A stretch of 64,000 bases of DNA from Bacillota bacterium (GTDB lineage Bacteria > Bacillota > Clostridia > Christensenellales > SZUA-584), in NCBI GenBank assembly GCA_023412005.1, contig JAEYOE010000016.1, positions 37,402 to 101,401 of the forward strand, written 5' to 3'. Of this stretch, positions 43,685 through 52,463 are shown one piece after another (position 1 is the stretch's first letter; each line of letters begins with the position of its first letter). Under the pieces are notes generated by a model. It saw only the letters and a list, made by a program, of their open reading frames with translations, made no database searches and had not been told where the DNA came from. The position numbers and the translations under genes were made by a program.

Positions 43685-44604
43685 CGCAGACTTATCTTGA
43701 TAATTTGCAGGAACAATGTAAAAGCGCCAGTTCGGTGGTTGAAAATGCTCCGCTGAATATTGATGACGTGATAACAGGCAAACAGCAAGAGATTTTTATT
43801 AAAAACAGCAGCGGTATCGTTTCGCAAATATTCATGGGAACCAACAGTTTTGGTTATAAGCGCAATATATTTATGAGCGTTATCCCCAAAAGCTGGACAG
43901 ATGAGCAGATGCAAGGGGAAAACATCTGGTATGTTCCCGGCGAGCCGGAGATATCAAAGGACGTTGCATATGAGAAAGCTGTGGAATATATCAATAAAAT
44001 GAACATTGGTTTGGTATTTTACAGCACAGAACCATGCAGTTTGGTAACGGATTCAATAGATTTGCATACGGGATGGACACTCGTTTTCACTAAAAAAATA
44101 TCCAACTTGCAGGCTGAGTATCGCGACGGCGTAAATACACGTGTTAACCCTGATGCTTTGCCCAGTTACGGCGCGCCGTGGCCGCCGGAGGTGCTCATTA
44201 TGGCGGTTGATAAAGAAGGCATATGCAGTATCAGTTGGATGGGGGCATCTAAAATTGAAAGTACATTGGCAGAAACGGCAGAACTTGAAAAATTTGATGA
44301 AATCAAAAACCGAATTGCCAATCAGCTGAATTTTATTAGTGGAACCGATGAAAACGCTAACGGATTTGGGCTTGATATTGAGGTTAACAAAATCGAATTG
44401 GGAATAAGCTTATTATCAGAGAAAAACAAATCGGATGTTGGTCAATACCTGCCGACATGGTATGTGAGCTTCAAATGGAAATGGAGAGACCAGCAAGACA
44501 GTGATGAAAACTGGAGCGAGGATCAGATTATGTTTAACGCAATCGATGGCAGTTATGTTGAACCGCGTGTGACAAACGCTGATTTGATGCGCAATAGCCA
44601 GTAG
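43681..44604 (+). CDS. Lipoprotein, C-terminal part of the split gene
   Basis: 307 residues in the -1 frame relative to the previous piece, overlapping its stop by 4 bp. It opens TQTYLDNLQEQCKSASSVVE, a natural continuation of the coiled-coil that precedes it, then NAPLNIDDVITGK and a beta-rich domain. No signal peptide and no ribosome site belong to this piece; the GTG at the overlap could serve only by translational coupling. Either a disrupted gene or a programmed frameshift; a resequencing error cannot be excluded. Confidence 0.65.
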   Translation: MTQTYLDNLQEQCKSASSVVENAPLNIDDVITGKQQEIFIKNSSGIVSQIFMGTNSFGYKRNIFMSVIPKSWTDEQMQGENIWYVPGEPEISKDVAYEKAVEYINKMNIGLVFYSTEPCSLVTDSIDLHTGWTLVFTKKISNLQAEYRDGVNTRVNPDALPSYGAPWPPEVLIMAVDKEGICSISWMGASKIESTLAETAELEKFDEIKNRIANQLNFISGTDENANGFGLDIEVNKIELGISLLSEKNKSDVGQYLPTWYVSFKWKWRDQQDSDENWSEDQIMFNAIDGSYVEPRVTNADLMRNSQ

Positions 44605-44814
44605 TCATGCCTGATATCCAACTTGAGAATTGTATCGACGAAGAATGCAACTTGCTTTGGCAGTGGATTAATTCTATGTCCCTATCTTGACAGAACACAA
44701 TCTGTCGTGTAAGCTAAAGATTATATGGGACAATACGGAAATAAAAAGATAAACCCGGCACAAATGTTAGCATCACTCAAACTTGGCTTATAGTTTTCAG
44801 CATGGAGGCAATGC

Positions 44815-45591
44815 TTGAAGAAATACAACTCAGACATAGGCCGCGCGCTATCCTCATGGGGCTTTTACGCGGGTATCGCAGGCATGGTCATCGCCATCAT
44901 CATCGGCGCGGCGGGAGACGTTTTGCCCATGCTGCAAGCGCCCGAGATGAACGGCCTTTATAACGGTTTTCACGCGCAAACGCTGCTCACCGCGCTCAGC
45001 TCAGATGTGATGCTGCTCTGCGTGCCTATACTCGCGGCGCTGCCGTACACCTCGGCGTTTGTGGACGACTATAAAAGCGGCTACTTAAAAGAATATCTGC
45101 CGCGCTCGGGACGCAGGCGCTACGTCACCGGCAAGGTGGCGGCCACGGCTGTTTCGGGCGCGCTTGTGATGTTCATCGGCATCATCATTGCGTATGTGCT
45201 GTTCGCACTCGTGTTTACGCCTATGGAACAGGTTCCGGATGAGCAGATGACGCAGATGATGCAGCCGCATTTCTTTGCGGACATATTGGGACGGGCCTTC
45301 GTGTTCGCGCTGTGCGGCGCGCTGTGGTCGCTCGTCGGTGCGATGCTGGCCGCCGTCACCATGAGCAAATACATGGCGTATGCTTCGCCGTTCATTATTT
45401 ATTACGTGCTCGTGATTCTCTCCGAGCGCTACATCAAAGACGTTTACGTGCTGAACCCCAAGCAGTGGCTCAGCGCCGGGGACCTATGGCCGGGCGGCAT
45501 TTGGGGCATCGCGCTGCTGGTGGCGCAGCTTGCGGCCATCGTGGCCATCGGGTACGGTATCCGCGTATCAAGGAGGCTCGGCGATGCATAG
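44815..45591 (+). CDS. ABC-2-type permease subunit
   Basis: A 258-residue membrane protein with six likely helices: GFYAGIAGMVIAIIIG at the start, ALSSDVMLLCVPILAALPY, then VMFIGIIIAYVLFALVF and a C-terminal VAQLAAIVAIGYGIR. A cytoplasmic DDYKSGYLKEYLPRSGRRRYVTGK lies between helices 2 and 3. Start is a TTG at 44815, GGAGG 6 nt upstream; an ATG four bases earlier is out of frame. Overlaps the next permease gene by 8 bp. Confidence 0.85.
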   Translation: MKKYNSDIGRALSSWGFYAGIAGMVIAIIIGAAGDVLPMLQAPEMNGLYNGFHAQTLLTALSSDVMLLCVPILAALPYTSAFVDDYKSGYLKEYLPRSGRRRYVTGKVAATAVSGALVMFIGIIIAYVLFALVFTPMEQVPDEQMTQMMQPHFFADILGRAFVFALCGALWSLVGAMLAAVTMSKYMAYASPFIIYYVLVILSERYIKDVYVLNPKQWLSAGDLWPGGIWGIALLVAQLAAIVAIGYGIRVSRRLGDA

Positions 45592-46477
45592 ACTCACGCA
45601 GGTTTGGACGGTCACTGTCTACAATTTCCGCGGCTGGCGCAGAAACCCGCGCATATTTATCACGTTCGCGCTCGCGTTTATACTCTGCTTCCTGCTGTCC
45701 GATAAAGCCGTGAAATTCTCGCTCGAATACAAAACCACGATGCAGCTCGTTGAAGCGTTCGTCTGGACGTTCGGTGATTCAAATTCAATATTGCTCGCAT
45801 CGCTGCTGCTTGTGCTGCTGTTTGCGGACATGCCTTTCTTGGGCGCGGGTGTGCCGTATTACCTGTCGCGCATACGCCGCAGCACATGGCTTTGGGGGCA
45901 GATTCTCTACATCTGCCTCGCAACGGCGATATATATGTTGTTTGTACTCGTGTCTACGTCGCTCGTCTGCATGGGGCAAAGCTTCATTGGCAACATGTGG
46001 AGCGAAACGGCCGCGATACTCGGGTATTCGGGGGCGGGCAAGGCGGTGGCGCTGCCGGCACTGGTGAAAACGCTCGAGATGTCGACCCCGTATGAGTGCA
46101 TGGGCACGATATTTGCGCTGATGTTGCTGTATACGCTGCTGATGGTATCGATCATGCTCGTTGTGAATGTGCGGCGCGGCCAGTTCTGGGGCGTCGCGAG
46201 CGTCTTTCTTTTCAGCCTGTACGGGTTTCTGCTGAATCCGCAGACGTTCAACGCGTTCATGCATCTTGATCAGGAGCAGATGTATATCGCGAACCTGTGG
46301 GCGGCGTGGCTCTCGCCGCTGCAGCACGCGACGTACCACATGCACAATTTCGGGTACGATCTGCTGCCGCGAATGTGGATGACGTTTGCGATATTCGGCG
46401 TGCTGATTGTATTGTGCTTCATCTTTGCGCTGCGCGCGATGCGTAAATACAACTTCAACTTCAGCGGAACTGACTAG
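45584..46477 (+). CDS. ABC-2-type permease subunit, second
   Basis: A 297-residue membrane protein, about six helices (FITFALAFILCFLLSDKAV, SILLASLLLVLLFADMPF, ILYICLATAIYMLFVLVS, MLLYTLLMVSIMLVV). PYYLSRIRRSTWLWGQ between helices resembles the coupling segment of ABC-2 exporters. AGGAGG lies 7 nt before the ATG, inside the end of the first permease gene. The two permeases and the ATPase at 46740 probably form one exporter; substrate unknown. Confidence 0.85.
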   Translation: MHRLTQVWTVTVYNFRGWRRNPRIFITFALAFILCFLLSDKAVKFSLEYKTTMQLVEAFVWTFGDSNSILLASLLLVLLFADMPFLGAGVPYYLSRIRRSTWLWGQILYICLATAIYMLFVLVSTSLVCMGQSFIGNMWSETAAILGYSGAGKAVALPALVKTLEMSTPYECMGTIFALMLLYTLLMVSIMLVVNVRRGQFWGVASVFLFSLYGFLLNPQTFNAFMHLDQEQMYIANLWAAWLSPLQHATYHMHNFGYDLLPRMWMTFAIFGVLIVLCFIFALRAMRKYNFNFSGTD

Positions 46478-46572
46478 AATCATGTGATATTGGATATACA
46501 GAATAAACGGACAGGAGGGAACCGATTAAGAACCGGAATTGAGGATAAAAAGCTTATAGCACTTGCCCATGC

Positions 46573-46699
46573 CTCCCTCTTTGAGGGAGGTGGCAGACAC
46601 GAGATTTTACATCGAGTGTCTGACGGAAGGAGTGATCGCTTATGCTGAGGATAACTCCCCCAGTCGCCTGTCGGCGACAGCCCCCTCTGGGAGGGAGCT
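46573..46699 (+). repeat. CCCTCTTTGAGGGAGG-type palindromic repeat
   Basis: GCCTCCCTCTTTGAGGGAGG, a variable middle with CGAG/CTCG-like arms (CAGACACGAG...CGAGTGTCTG), and a right part CGCCTGTCGGCGACAGCC then CCCTCTGGGAGGGAGC. A common element type between clostridial genes, here between a permease gene and its ATPase gene. Confidence 0.7.
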
Positions 46700-46739
46700 A
46701 AAAACATTCTCAATTCTCATCTTAATTGTTCATTAATCT

Positions 46740-47384
46740 ATGGATATCGCAATCAGTGTGCAGCATGTATTCAAAGACTTCAAGGGCGAGCAGGTGCTCA
46801 ATGATGTACACCACGACTTTGAGACGGGAAAAATCCACGGCATTGTGGGCAACAACGGCAGCGGCAAAACGGTGCTGATGAAATGCATCTGCGGCTTTCT
46901 GTTTCCCACGAGCGGTAAGATATTCGTGGACTACGAGCAGGTGGGTAAGGACATGGATTTTCCCGAGGACTTGGGGCTCATCATCGAAACGCCGGGTTTT
47001 TTGCCGCAGTACAGCGGCATGAAGAACTTAGAGATTTTAGCGTCGCTAAAGAACAAGATCGGGCGAAAAGAGATCGCCGAGACGATACGCCGCGTGGGGC
47101 TAGACCCGGCTATGAAAAAACCGGTGGGTAAGTATTCGCTCGGTATGCGCCAGCGGCTCGGCATTGCACAGGCGATTATGGAATCGCCGTCGCTGATGAT
47201 ACTCGACGAACCATTAAACGGGCTCGATAAGCACGGCGTGCAAGAGATGCGCAGCCTCATTAAAGGGCTGCGTGACGAAGGCCGCACGATACTGCTCGCG
47301 AGCCACAACGCACAGGACATTGACGAACTGTGCGATACCGTGTGTGAGATGGACGCGGGCGTGCTGACGGTGATAAGGGATTGA
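46740..47384 (+). CDS. ABC transporter ATP-binding protein (ABC-2 type partner)
   Basis: A 214-residue ATPase: Walker A GNNGSGKT (about 38-45), a Q-loop region IIETPGFLPQYSG, signature YSLGMRQRLG, Walker B LMILDEP and switch His in ASHNAQD. Lengths and motif style fit exporter ATPases such as the bacitracin/lantibiotic-immunity type. No good ribosome site is seen ahead of the ATG, perhaps because of the repeat inserted upstream. Proposed partner of the two permeases before it. Confidence 0.93.
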   Translation: MDIAISVQHVFKDFKGEQVLNDVHHDFETGKIHGIVGNNGSGKTVLMKCICGFLFPTSGKIFVDYEQVGKDMDFPEDLGLIIETPGFLPQYSGMKNLEILASLKNKIGRKEIAETIRRVGLDPAMKKPVGKYSLGMRQRLGIAQAIMESPSLMILDEPLNGLDKHGVQEMRSLIKGLRDEGRTILLASHNAQDIDELCDTVCEMDAGVLTVIRD

Positions 47385-47389
47385 ATAGG

Positions 47390-47835
47390 CGCGTCAGGGA
47401 TGCCGCGCCCTACGATATGCAAAAATTCGTGAAACGCGATTCCGTAGGGCGCGATTTCTAAGCGCGACGAGGCGCAATCCTCCGTCACGTTGCGCGTGTT
47501 CCCGCGAAATGTAGGGGAGGGTCTCCGGGGTCTGCCCCCCAGGGTATGCCCTCCCGTGTACGATTTGTACAATATTCCATGGCCGGCGTGGAAACCGGCC
47601 ACTACAGTGTTATTTTGATCAATGGAACAAAGATTCCGCAAGCGAGAGAGTTTCTGAGCCTTCCCGTGTCGCTTCGCAGGGCGCGATTTCCAAACGCGCC
47701 GAAGCGCAATCCTCCGTCACGCTGCGCGTGCCACCTCCTTTCAAAAGGAGGCTATATATCGCCGAATGTAGCGGCGGGTTTACAGGGTCTACCCCTTTGG
47801 GTATGCCCGCTCGTGAAAATAAGCAGGAGAATGAA
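47390..47835. repeat. Mosaic of four palindromic intergenic repeats
   Basis: The 450-bp gap between two ABC ATPase genes is filled with repeats. AGGGCGCGATTTC...GCGCAATCCTCCGTCACG...GCGCGTG occurs at about 47445-47499 and 47675-47731. The GGCGGG element (as at 181-226) occurs at 47510-47557 and 47767-47815, with a half copy at 47580-47607. CCACCTCCTTTCAAAAGGAGG lies at about 47731-47751. Confidence 0.75.
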
Positions 47836-48516
47836 ATGGACGAAGCCATCATCCGGGTAAAAAATTTGACCAAGATATACAAAACGCAGGACACGCGCGT
47901 GAAAGCGGTGAACAGCGTGAGCTTCGATATTGCTCAGGGCGAGACGTGTGCGATTGTCGGCACGTCGGGCAGCGGCAAATCAACGCTGCTAAGCCTCATC
48001 GCGGGGCTGGAGCGCCCCACCGCCGGGCATATCCTCATCGGCAGCCGCTCGATACACGCGATGAGCGAAAGCGCACTGGTCGATTTCCGGCTGCGCAATG
48101 TCGGCTTCGTGTTTCAAAATTACAACCTGTTTGAAACGATGACTGCTGAGGAGAACGCGGCGTTTGTGCTCGCGGCGAAGGGCTATCCCAAAGACAAACG
48201 TCTTAAGTTAGCGCGCGAGATCCTCGGCAATATGGGCCTTGGGCAGCACTTGAAGCATAAACCGACGCAGCTTTCAGGCGGGCAGCAGCAGCGTGTGGCG
48301 ATTGCGCGCGCGCTCGTGGCTACCCCGAAGATATTGTTTGCGGACGAGCCGACGGGCAATCTTGACAGCCACACCGCGCAGGAAATCATGGAGCTGCTGC
48401 GTGAATCCGTCAGGAGGGACAAGACCACGCTGATGTTCGTGACGCACGATATGGAGAAAGCCGCGTTTGCCGACAGGGTGATTCACATCCGCGACGGGGA
48501 AATCGTTGAGAATTAA
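47836..48516 (+). CDS. MacB/LolD-type ABC ATPase
   Basis: A 226-residue ATPase: VKNLTKIYKTQDTRVKAVNSV, Walker A GTSGSGKST, QNYNLFETMTAEEN, signature LSGGQQQRVAIARAL, Walker B ILFADEPTGNLD and the His of FVTHDME. The ADEPTGNLD motif is characteristic of MacB/LolD/FtsE-like exporters. AGGAG lies 6 nt before the ATG at 47836. It heads an operon with the CARDB-type protein and the FtsX-type permease. Confidence 0.95.
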   Translation: MDEAIIRVKNLTKIYKTQDTRVKAVNSVSFDIAQGETCAIVGTSGSGKSTLLSLIAGLERPTAGHILIGSRSIHAMSESALVDFRLRNVGFVFQNYNLFETMTAEENAAFVLAAKGYPKDKRLKLAREILGNMGLGQHLKHKPTQLSGGQQQRVAIARALVATPKILFADEPTGNLDSHTAQEIMELLRESVRRDKTTLMFVTHDMEKAAFADRVIHIRDGEIVEN

Positions 48517-48563
48517 GAATGATGAATAAACAATTAAGAATTGGTTTTAGGAGAAGGAACACG

Positions 48564-49961
48564 ATGAAAAAGCTTCGGAAAGTCTCGATTGTTATCGCAG
48601 TGATACTTGTTTTAAGCGCAGTGAGCATTACCGCGTTCGCGGCGGGCGGGCTGCTGAAAATTGCAAACGATAAGCCATATGGTGATATGACTAAATCTTA
48701 TCAAGAAGGTTATTCACCTGTGCAATCAGGAGAAAGTGTCAGTGTGGTATTACCACTAACGTTCGCCGGGAGTCCTTCGGATATTAGTTTTGTTATCACA
48801 CCTAACCTTGGCGATGCGGCAACGGCTCCGTTTGTCTTTAATAATTATCAGCAGACAGGAGCGCTAAGCTCAGCCAATCCGGTGTATATCGCGCAATTTG
48901 TGTTTGCGTTGAAAAAAGACCGTTATTCCGGAAGCTATCCTATCGTGTTTAATGTGTCTTATACCGATGCGGCGGGAGAAGCGGTAGAGCAGCCGTTTAC
49001 CGTGTATGCCACAGTAGATGGAGCTGCCCCGGCAGCCACACCGGCCCCCGAAGGCCCAAGGTCGCAGCCCAAGCTGATTGTGTCTCACTATGTGACAAAC
49101 CCCGATGTGGTAAAGGCGGGGGAAACATTCACGGTCAGCGCCACACTTGAGAATACAAGCACCAAGTACGACGTGAAAAACATCACAGTGACCTACGCGG
49201 GTGACGGCAAGAGCCTGCTCTCCGCCGACAACACGAATACGGTGTACATCGATAAAATCAAGCGCGGTGAAAGCGAAGACATTTCATTCAATATGCTTTC
49301 GCGGCTCGACAGCGCGCCCGGCATACAGACGGTGACGCTGAACATCGCGTATGAGAACAGCAAGGCAACAGCTTATACGGTGACCGAGCCGCTGCTGCTG
49401 CAGGTGACGCAGCCGGTGAGCCTTGAGTACGACGAGCCAAAGATTCCGCAAACAGCCAACGCGGGGGATACGCTGCCGCTGTCTTTCAACGTGTTTAACA
49501 AGGGGCGCAGCAAGCTCTATAATGTGATGGTGAAGATCGAAGCGCCGGGGCTGCTGCCTGAGGGCAGTGCGTTTGTGGGCAACATGGAGCCGGGCACCAG
49601 CGGCACGGCGGAGCTTTATGTGTTCGTCGGTACGCTGGGTATGAGCCAAAACGAAGAAGGCAACATGGAAACAGACAGCGATGCCGAAAAATACGGCTAC
49701 ACAAACGGTAAAATCACAATCAGTTATGAGGATGAGTTCGGCAATCCGTACACGCAGGATGTTGAAATCGGCATGAATATCGAGCCGCCTGTGATTTCGG
49801 CAAACGCGGATAAAGAAGAGGAAGAGCCCGTGGACACGGTGAGCCAGTGGTGGATATCTGTGCTGATTGGCGCGGTTCTGATTGCGGCGGTGGTGACGGT
49901 GCTCGTGGTGCGTAAAAAACGCAAAATGAAAGCATTGGGAGACGGTGATGGGCTGGATTGA
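48564..49961 (+). CDS. Exported CARDB-like accessory protein of ABC system
   Basis: A 465-residue protein: signal peptide ending about FAAGG, three or four Ig-like domains of CARDB/COG1361 type (KLIVSHYVTNPDVVKAGETF, VSATLENTSTKYDVKNITV, DTLPLSFNVFNKGRSKLYNVMV), a Pro/Ala spacer at ~165, and a C-terminal membrane helix WWISVLIGAVLIAAVVTVLVV with a basic end. It would act outside the membrane with the MacB-type exporter, like a periplasmic adaptor in a Gram-positive setting. Starts at ATG 48564 behind AGGAG. Overlaps the permease gene by 14 bp. Confidence 0.85.
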   Translation: MKKLRKVSIVIAVILVLSAVSITAFAAGGLLKIANDKPYGDMTKSYQEGYSPVQSGESVSVVLPLTFAGSPSDISFVITPNLGDAATAPFVFNNYQQTGALSSANPVYIAQFVFALKKDRYSGSYPIVFNVSYTDAAGEAVEQPFTVYATVDGAAPAATPAPEGPRSQPKLIVSHYVTNPDVVKAGETFTVSATLENTSTKYDVKNITVTYAGDGKSLLSADNTNTVYIDKIKRGESEDISFNMLSRLDSAPGIQTVTLNIAYENSKATAYTVTEPLLLQVTQPVSLEYDEPKIPQTANAGDTLPLSFNVFNKGRSKLYNVMVKIEAPGLLPEGSAFVGNMEPGTSGTAELYVFVGTLGMSQNEEGNMETDSDAEKYGYTNGKITISYEDEFGNPYTQDVEIGMNIEPPVISANADKEEEEPVDTVSQWWISVLIGAVLIAAVVTVLVVRKKRKMKALGDGDGLD

Positions 49962-51276
49962 TCTGATTCGCTTCGCGGCTCTGAACCTGTGGCGCAGGCG
50001 CGCGCGTACGCTGTTGACCACGTTCGGTGTGGTGATCGGCACGGTGTGCATTATATTGATGTTCGCGCTCGGGCTCTCAAGCTACAAGCAGTTTGAAGAA
50101 AATTGGCTGAACAGCGCGAGCCTGACGGAGATTCGTGTGAACGCCAACATGGACGCAATGGGCAAGAGCGTAAAGCTCGACGCTAATGCAATGGCTTCTT
50201 TCCTCGCGCTTGAAGGCGTGGAGAACGCAACGCCTGTGATGCAATTCCCTGTGTATATCGACGCGGGGGAATACGAATCAAGTTATCTTTATGTAACCGC
50301 AATGAACCAAGACTTCCTGGAGGGAACCTTGGAGTTTAAGGATGGCGGTCTGTTCGACAATTCCGCATCGCCGCAGCTTGTGGTTGGCTATTACGCACAA
50401 AAGCAGTTCGTCAAGGACGGTGAGCAGCCGGACGAAGAATCCATGAGTTTTATGGAGGATGGTGAAGAAGAACCTGAGATCGCGCTGCCTTTTGATTATA
50501 AGACGCAGGAGATGAGGCTCTATCTCGGAAACAACCCGGATGAAAACTATATGGGTGAAGAGGCTGTTCAATCCAAACGTTATTCAGCTGCCATCACAGG
50601 AATACTCAAGAAAGATGATCGCAGCGATGGGAGCTACGGCGCGTTTATGAGCCTAGATGCCGCGAAAAATATAATTCATCAAAACAGAAAGCTTGCAGAG
50701 CAGATGTACATCAACTCGGATGGTTATAACGAAATACGGCTGCGCGCGAAGGATTTAGACAGTGTATCCGATATTGTGGAGTCGATAAGCAAAATGGGTT
50801 ATCAAGCGTATAGCGATGGGTCTTATATCGAAGAGGTCCAAAAGGATCAAGCCAGCCGCCAGACGCAGCTCGTGATGATCGGTGCGATTGCGCTGTTCGT
50901 CTCAGCCATCGGCATCGCGAATACCATGCTCACCAGCATACTCGAGCGCCGAAAAGAAATCGGCATCATGAAGGTGGCCGGGCTCGCCATGAAAAAGATA
51001 CGCCGCATGTTCCTCATTGAGGCAGCCGTTATCGGCCTCGCGGGCGGCGTGATCGGGGCGCTCATCAGCTATATCATCTCGTTCGCTGTCAACAACGGTT
51101 CGGGCAACACCGAAGTGTTGGGCATGTACTTTCAGGAGGGTATGGTGCTCTCTATTCCGCTGTGGCTCACGTTCGCGGGCATTGGCATCGCCGTACTGGT
51201 GGGGGTTGTTGCGGGGTTTTATCCCGCGTGGAAAGCCACGAAGCTCTCACCGATGGAGGCGATAAGGGGTAACTAA
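49948..51276 (+). CDS. FtsX/MacB-type ABC permease
   Basis: A 442-residue permease: one membrane helix after RRRARTLLTTFGVVIGTVCI, a large outside MacB core (~45-300), and three C-terminal helices, beginning QTQLVMIGAIALFVSAIGIAN and including GIMKVAGLAMKKIRRMFLIEA, the coupling region. PAWKATKLSPMEAIRG is the family C-terminal end. GGGAG lies 6 nt before the ATG at 49948, with a GTG one codon earlier as an alternative. Substrate is unknown: lipids or peptides by analogy. Confidence 0.93.
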   Translation: MGWIDLIRFAALNLWRRRARTLLTTFGVVIGTVCIILMFALGLSSYKQFEENWLNSASLTEIRVNANMDAMGKSVKLDANAMASFLALEGVENATPVMQFPVYIDAGEYESSYLYVTAMNQDFLEGTLEFKDGGLFDNSASPQLVVGYYAQKQFVKDGEQPDEESMSFMEDGEEEPEIALPFDYKTQEMRLYLGNNPDENYMGEEAVQSKRYSAAITGILKKDDRSDGSYGAFMSLDAAKNIIHQNRKLAEQMYINSDGYNEIRLRAKDLDSVSDIVESISKMGYQAYSDGSYIEEVQKDQASRQTQLVMIGAIALFVSAIGIANTMLTSILERRKEIGIMKVAGLAMKKIRRMFLIEAAVIGLAGGVIGALISYIISFAVNNGSGNTEVLGMYFQEGMVLSIPLWLTFAGIGIAVLVGVVAGFYPAWKATKLSPMEAIRGN

Positions 51277-51283
51277 AACAAGA

Positions 51284-52462
51284 TCAGGCTTGCGTCGTCA
51301 ACGAATCAGAGAGCTGTGTTAACGCCTGTTTCAACAGTGCGCGCGGGCAGGCGATGTTGATACGCTGAAAACCGCTGCCCCCCTGTCCGAACATCGTACC
51401 GGCATCGAGCCAGAGCTTGGCACGGCTTATGATATGCTCATCAAGCTTTTCGTCACTCAATTTTAAAGCCCGGCAGTCAAGCCAAACGAGATACGTACCC
51501 TGCGGCTCCACGAGCTTGATTTCCGGGAGATAGGTTTCAAGATAAGACCGCAGAAAATTTAAGTTGTCCGTCAGATAGTTTTTCAATTCCTCGAGCCACG
51601 GCTCGCCTTTTGAATACGCTGCCTTGCACGCCACGATGCCCATAATATTAAGCTGGCTGTAGCCGCAGCGGGTCAATTCCTGCCGAATGCGGTTTCGTAG
51701 CGCTCTGTTTGCGATAAAGATGTTGGATATCTGCAGCCCCGCCAGATTAAACGTTTTGCTGGGGGCCGTGCACGTGATGGTGATGGCTTCATACTCGGGT
51801 TTTAAGTCCGCAAATACCGTATGGCGATGGCCCTGATAAATAAAATCGGCGTGAATCTCATCTGAGATCACGGTGACACCGTGTTTAACGCAGATATCGC
51901 CGATGCGGATGAGTTCGTCTTCCGTCCAGACACGCCCCACCGGATTGTGCGGGCTGCAAAGAATAAACAGCTTGACACCGTGCTCTTGTATTTTCCGCTC
52001 AAAATCCTCAAAGTCGATTTTGTAACCGTTGCCGTCAAAAATGAGCTCGTTGACGACGAGCTTGCGTTGGTTAACCTCGATGCATTCGGCGAACGGGTAG
52101 TAGACGGGCTGCTGGATCAGCACGGCATCGCCTTGCTTCGTCAGCGCGCGGATGGCGGTGCTGATGGCGAACACGACACCGGGTGTTTTTAACAGCCATT
52201 CGGGTTTTATCTGCCAGTTAAAGCGGCGGCTGAACCAGCCTTGCAGCACATCAAAATAATCGTTCCGGCTTTCGCTGTAGCCGAAAATGCCGTGAGCACT
52301 TTTTTCGATAAGCGCATCCACCACGCACGGCGGCGTGCGAAAATCCATATCGGCCACCCAGAGCGGCAGCAGATCGGCGGGCTTGCCGCGGTGTGCCGCA
52401 AAATCGTATTTCAGAGAATCAGTATTCTTACGGTCGATAAACTCATCAAAGTTGTATGTCAT
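51284..52462 (-). CDS. MalY/PatB-type aminotransferase / cystathionine beta-lyase
   Basis: A 392-residue PLP enzyme that most likely cleaves cystathionine or cysteine to sulfide, pyruvate and ammonia. PLWVADMDFRTPP, CSPHNPVGRVWTEDEL, ISDEIHADFIYQG, PLP-binding Lys in APSKTFNLAGLQ (near residue 236), and GSGFQRINIACPR are family hallmarks. The gene begins 2 bp after the stop of the cystathionine synthase/lyase gene and follows an Rrf2 regulator gene. Convergent with the ABC permease gene, only 7 bp apart. Confidence 0.93.
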   Translation of the reverse strand: MTYNFDEFIDRKNTDSLKYDFAAHRGKPADLLPLWVADMDFRTPPCVVDALIEKSAHGIFGYSESRNDYFDVLQGWFSRRFNWQIKPEWLLKTPGVVFAISTAIRALTKQGDAVLIQQPVYYPFAECIEVNQRKLVVNELIFDGNGYKIDFEDFERKIQEHGVKLFILCSPHNPVGRVWTEDELIRIGDICVKHGVTVISDEIHADFIYQGHRHTVFADLKPEYEAITITCTAPSKTFNLAGLQISNIFIANRALRNRIRQELTRCGYSQLNIMGIVACKAAYSKGEPWLEELKNYLTDNLNFLRSYLETYLPEIKLVEPQGTYLVWLDCRALKLSDEKLDEHIISRAKLWLDAGTMFGQGGSGFQRINIACPRALLKQALTQLSDSLTTQA

Positions 52463-52463
52463 G

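Noticed and set aside
43229..44604. Two independent lipoprotein genes
   Set aside because: The second part has neither signal peptide nor start site and continues the first part's coiled coil, so a split single gene is more likely.
45785..46483. A 232-codon minus-strand frame within the second permease gene
   Set aside because: Very Arg/His/Gln-rich, antisense to a hydrophobic membrane protein, as expected from reversed hydrophobic codons.
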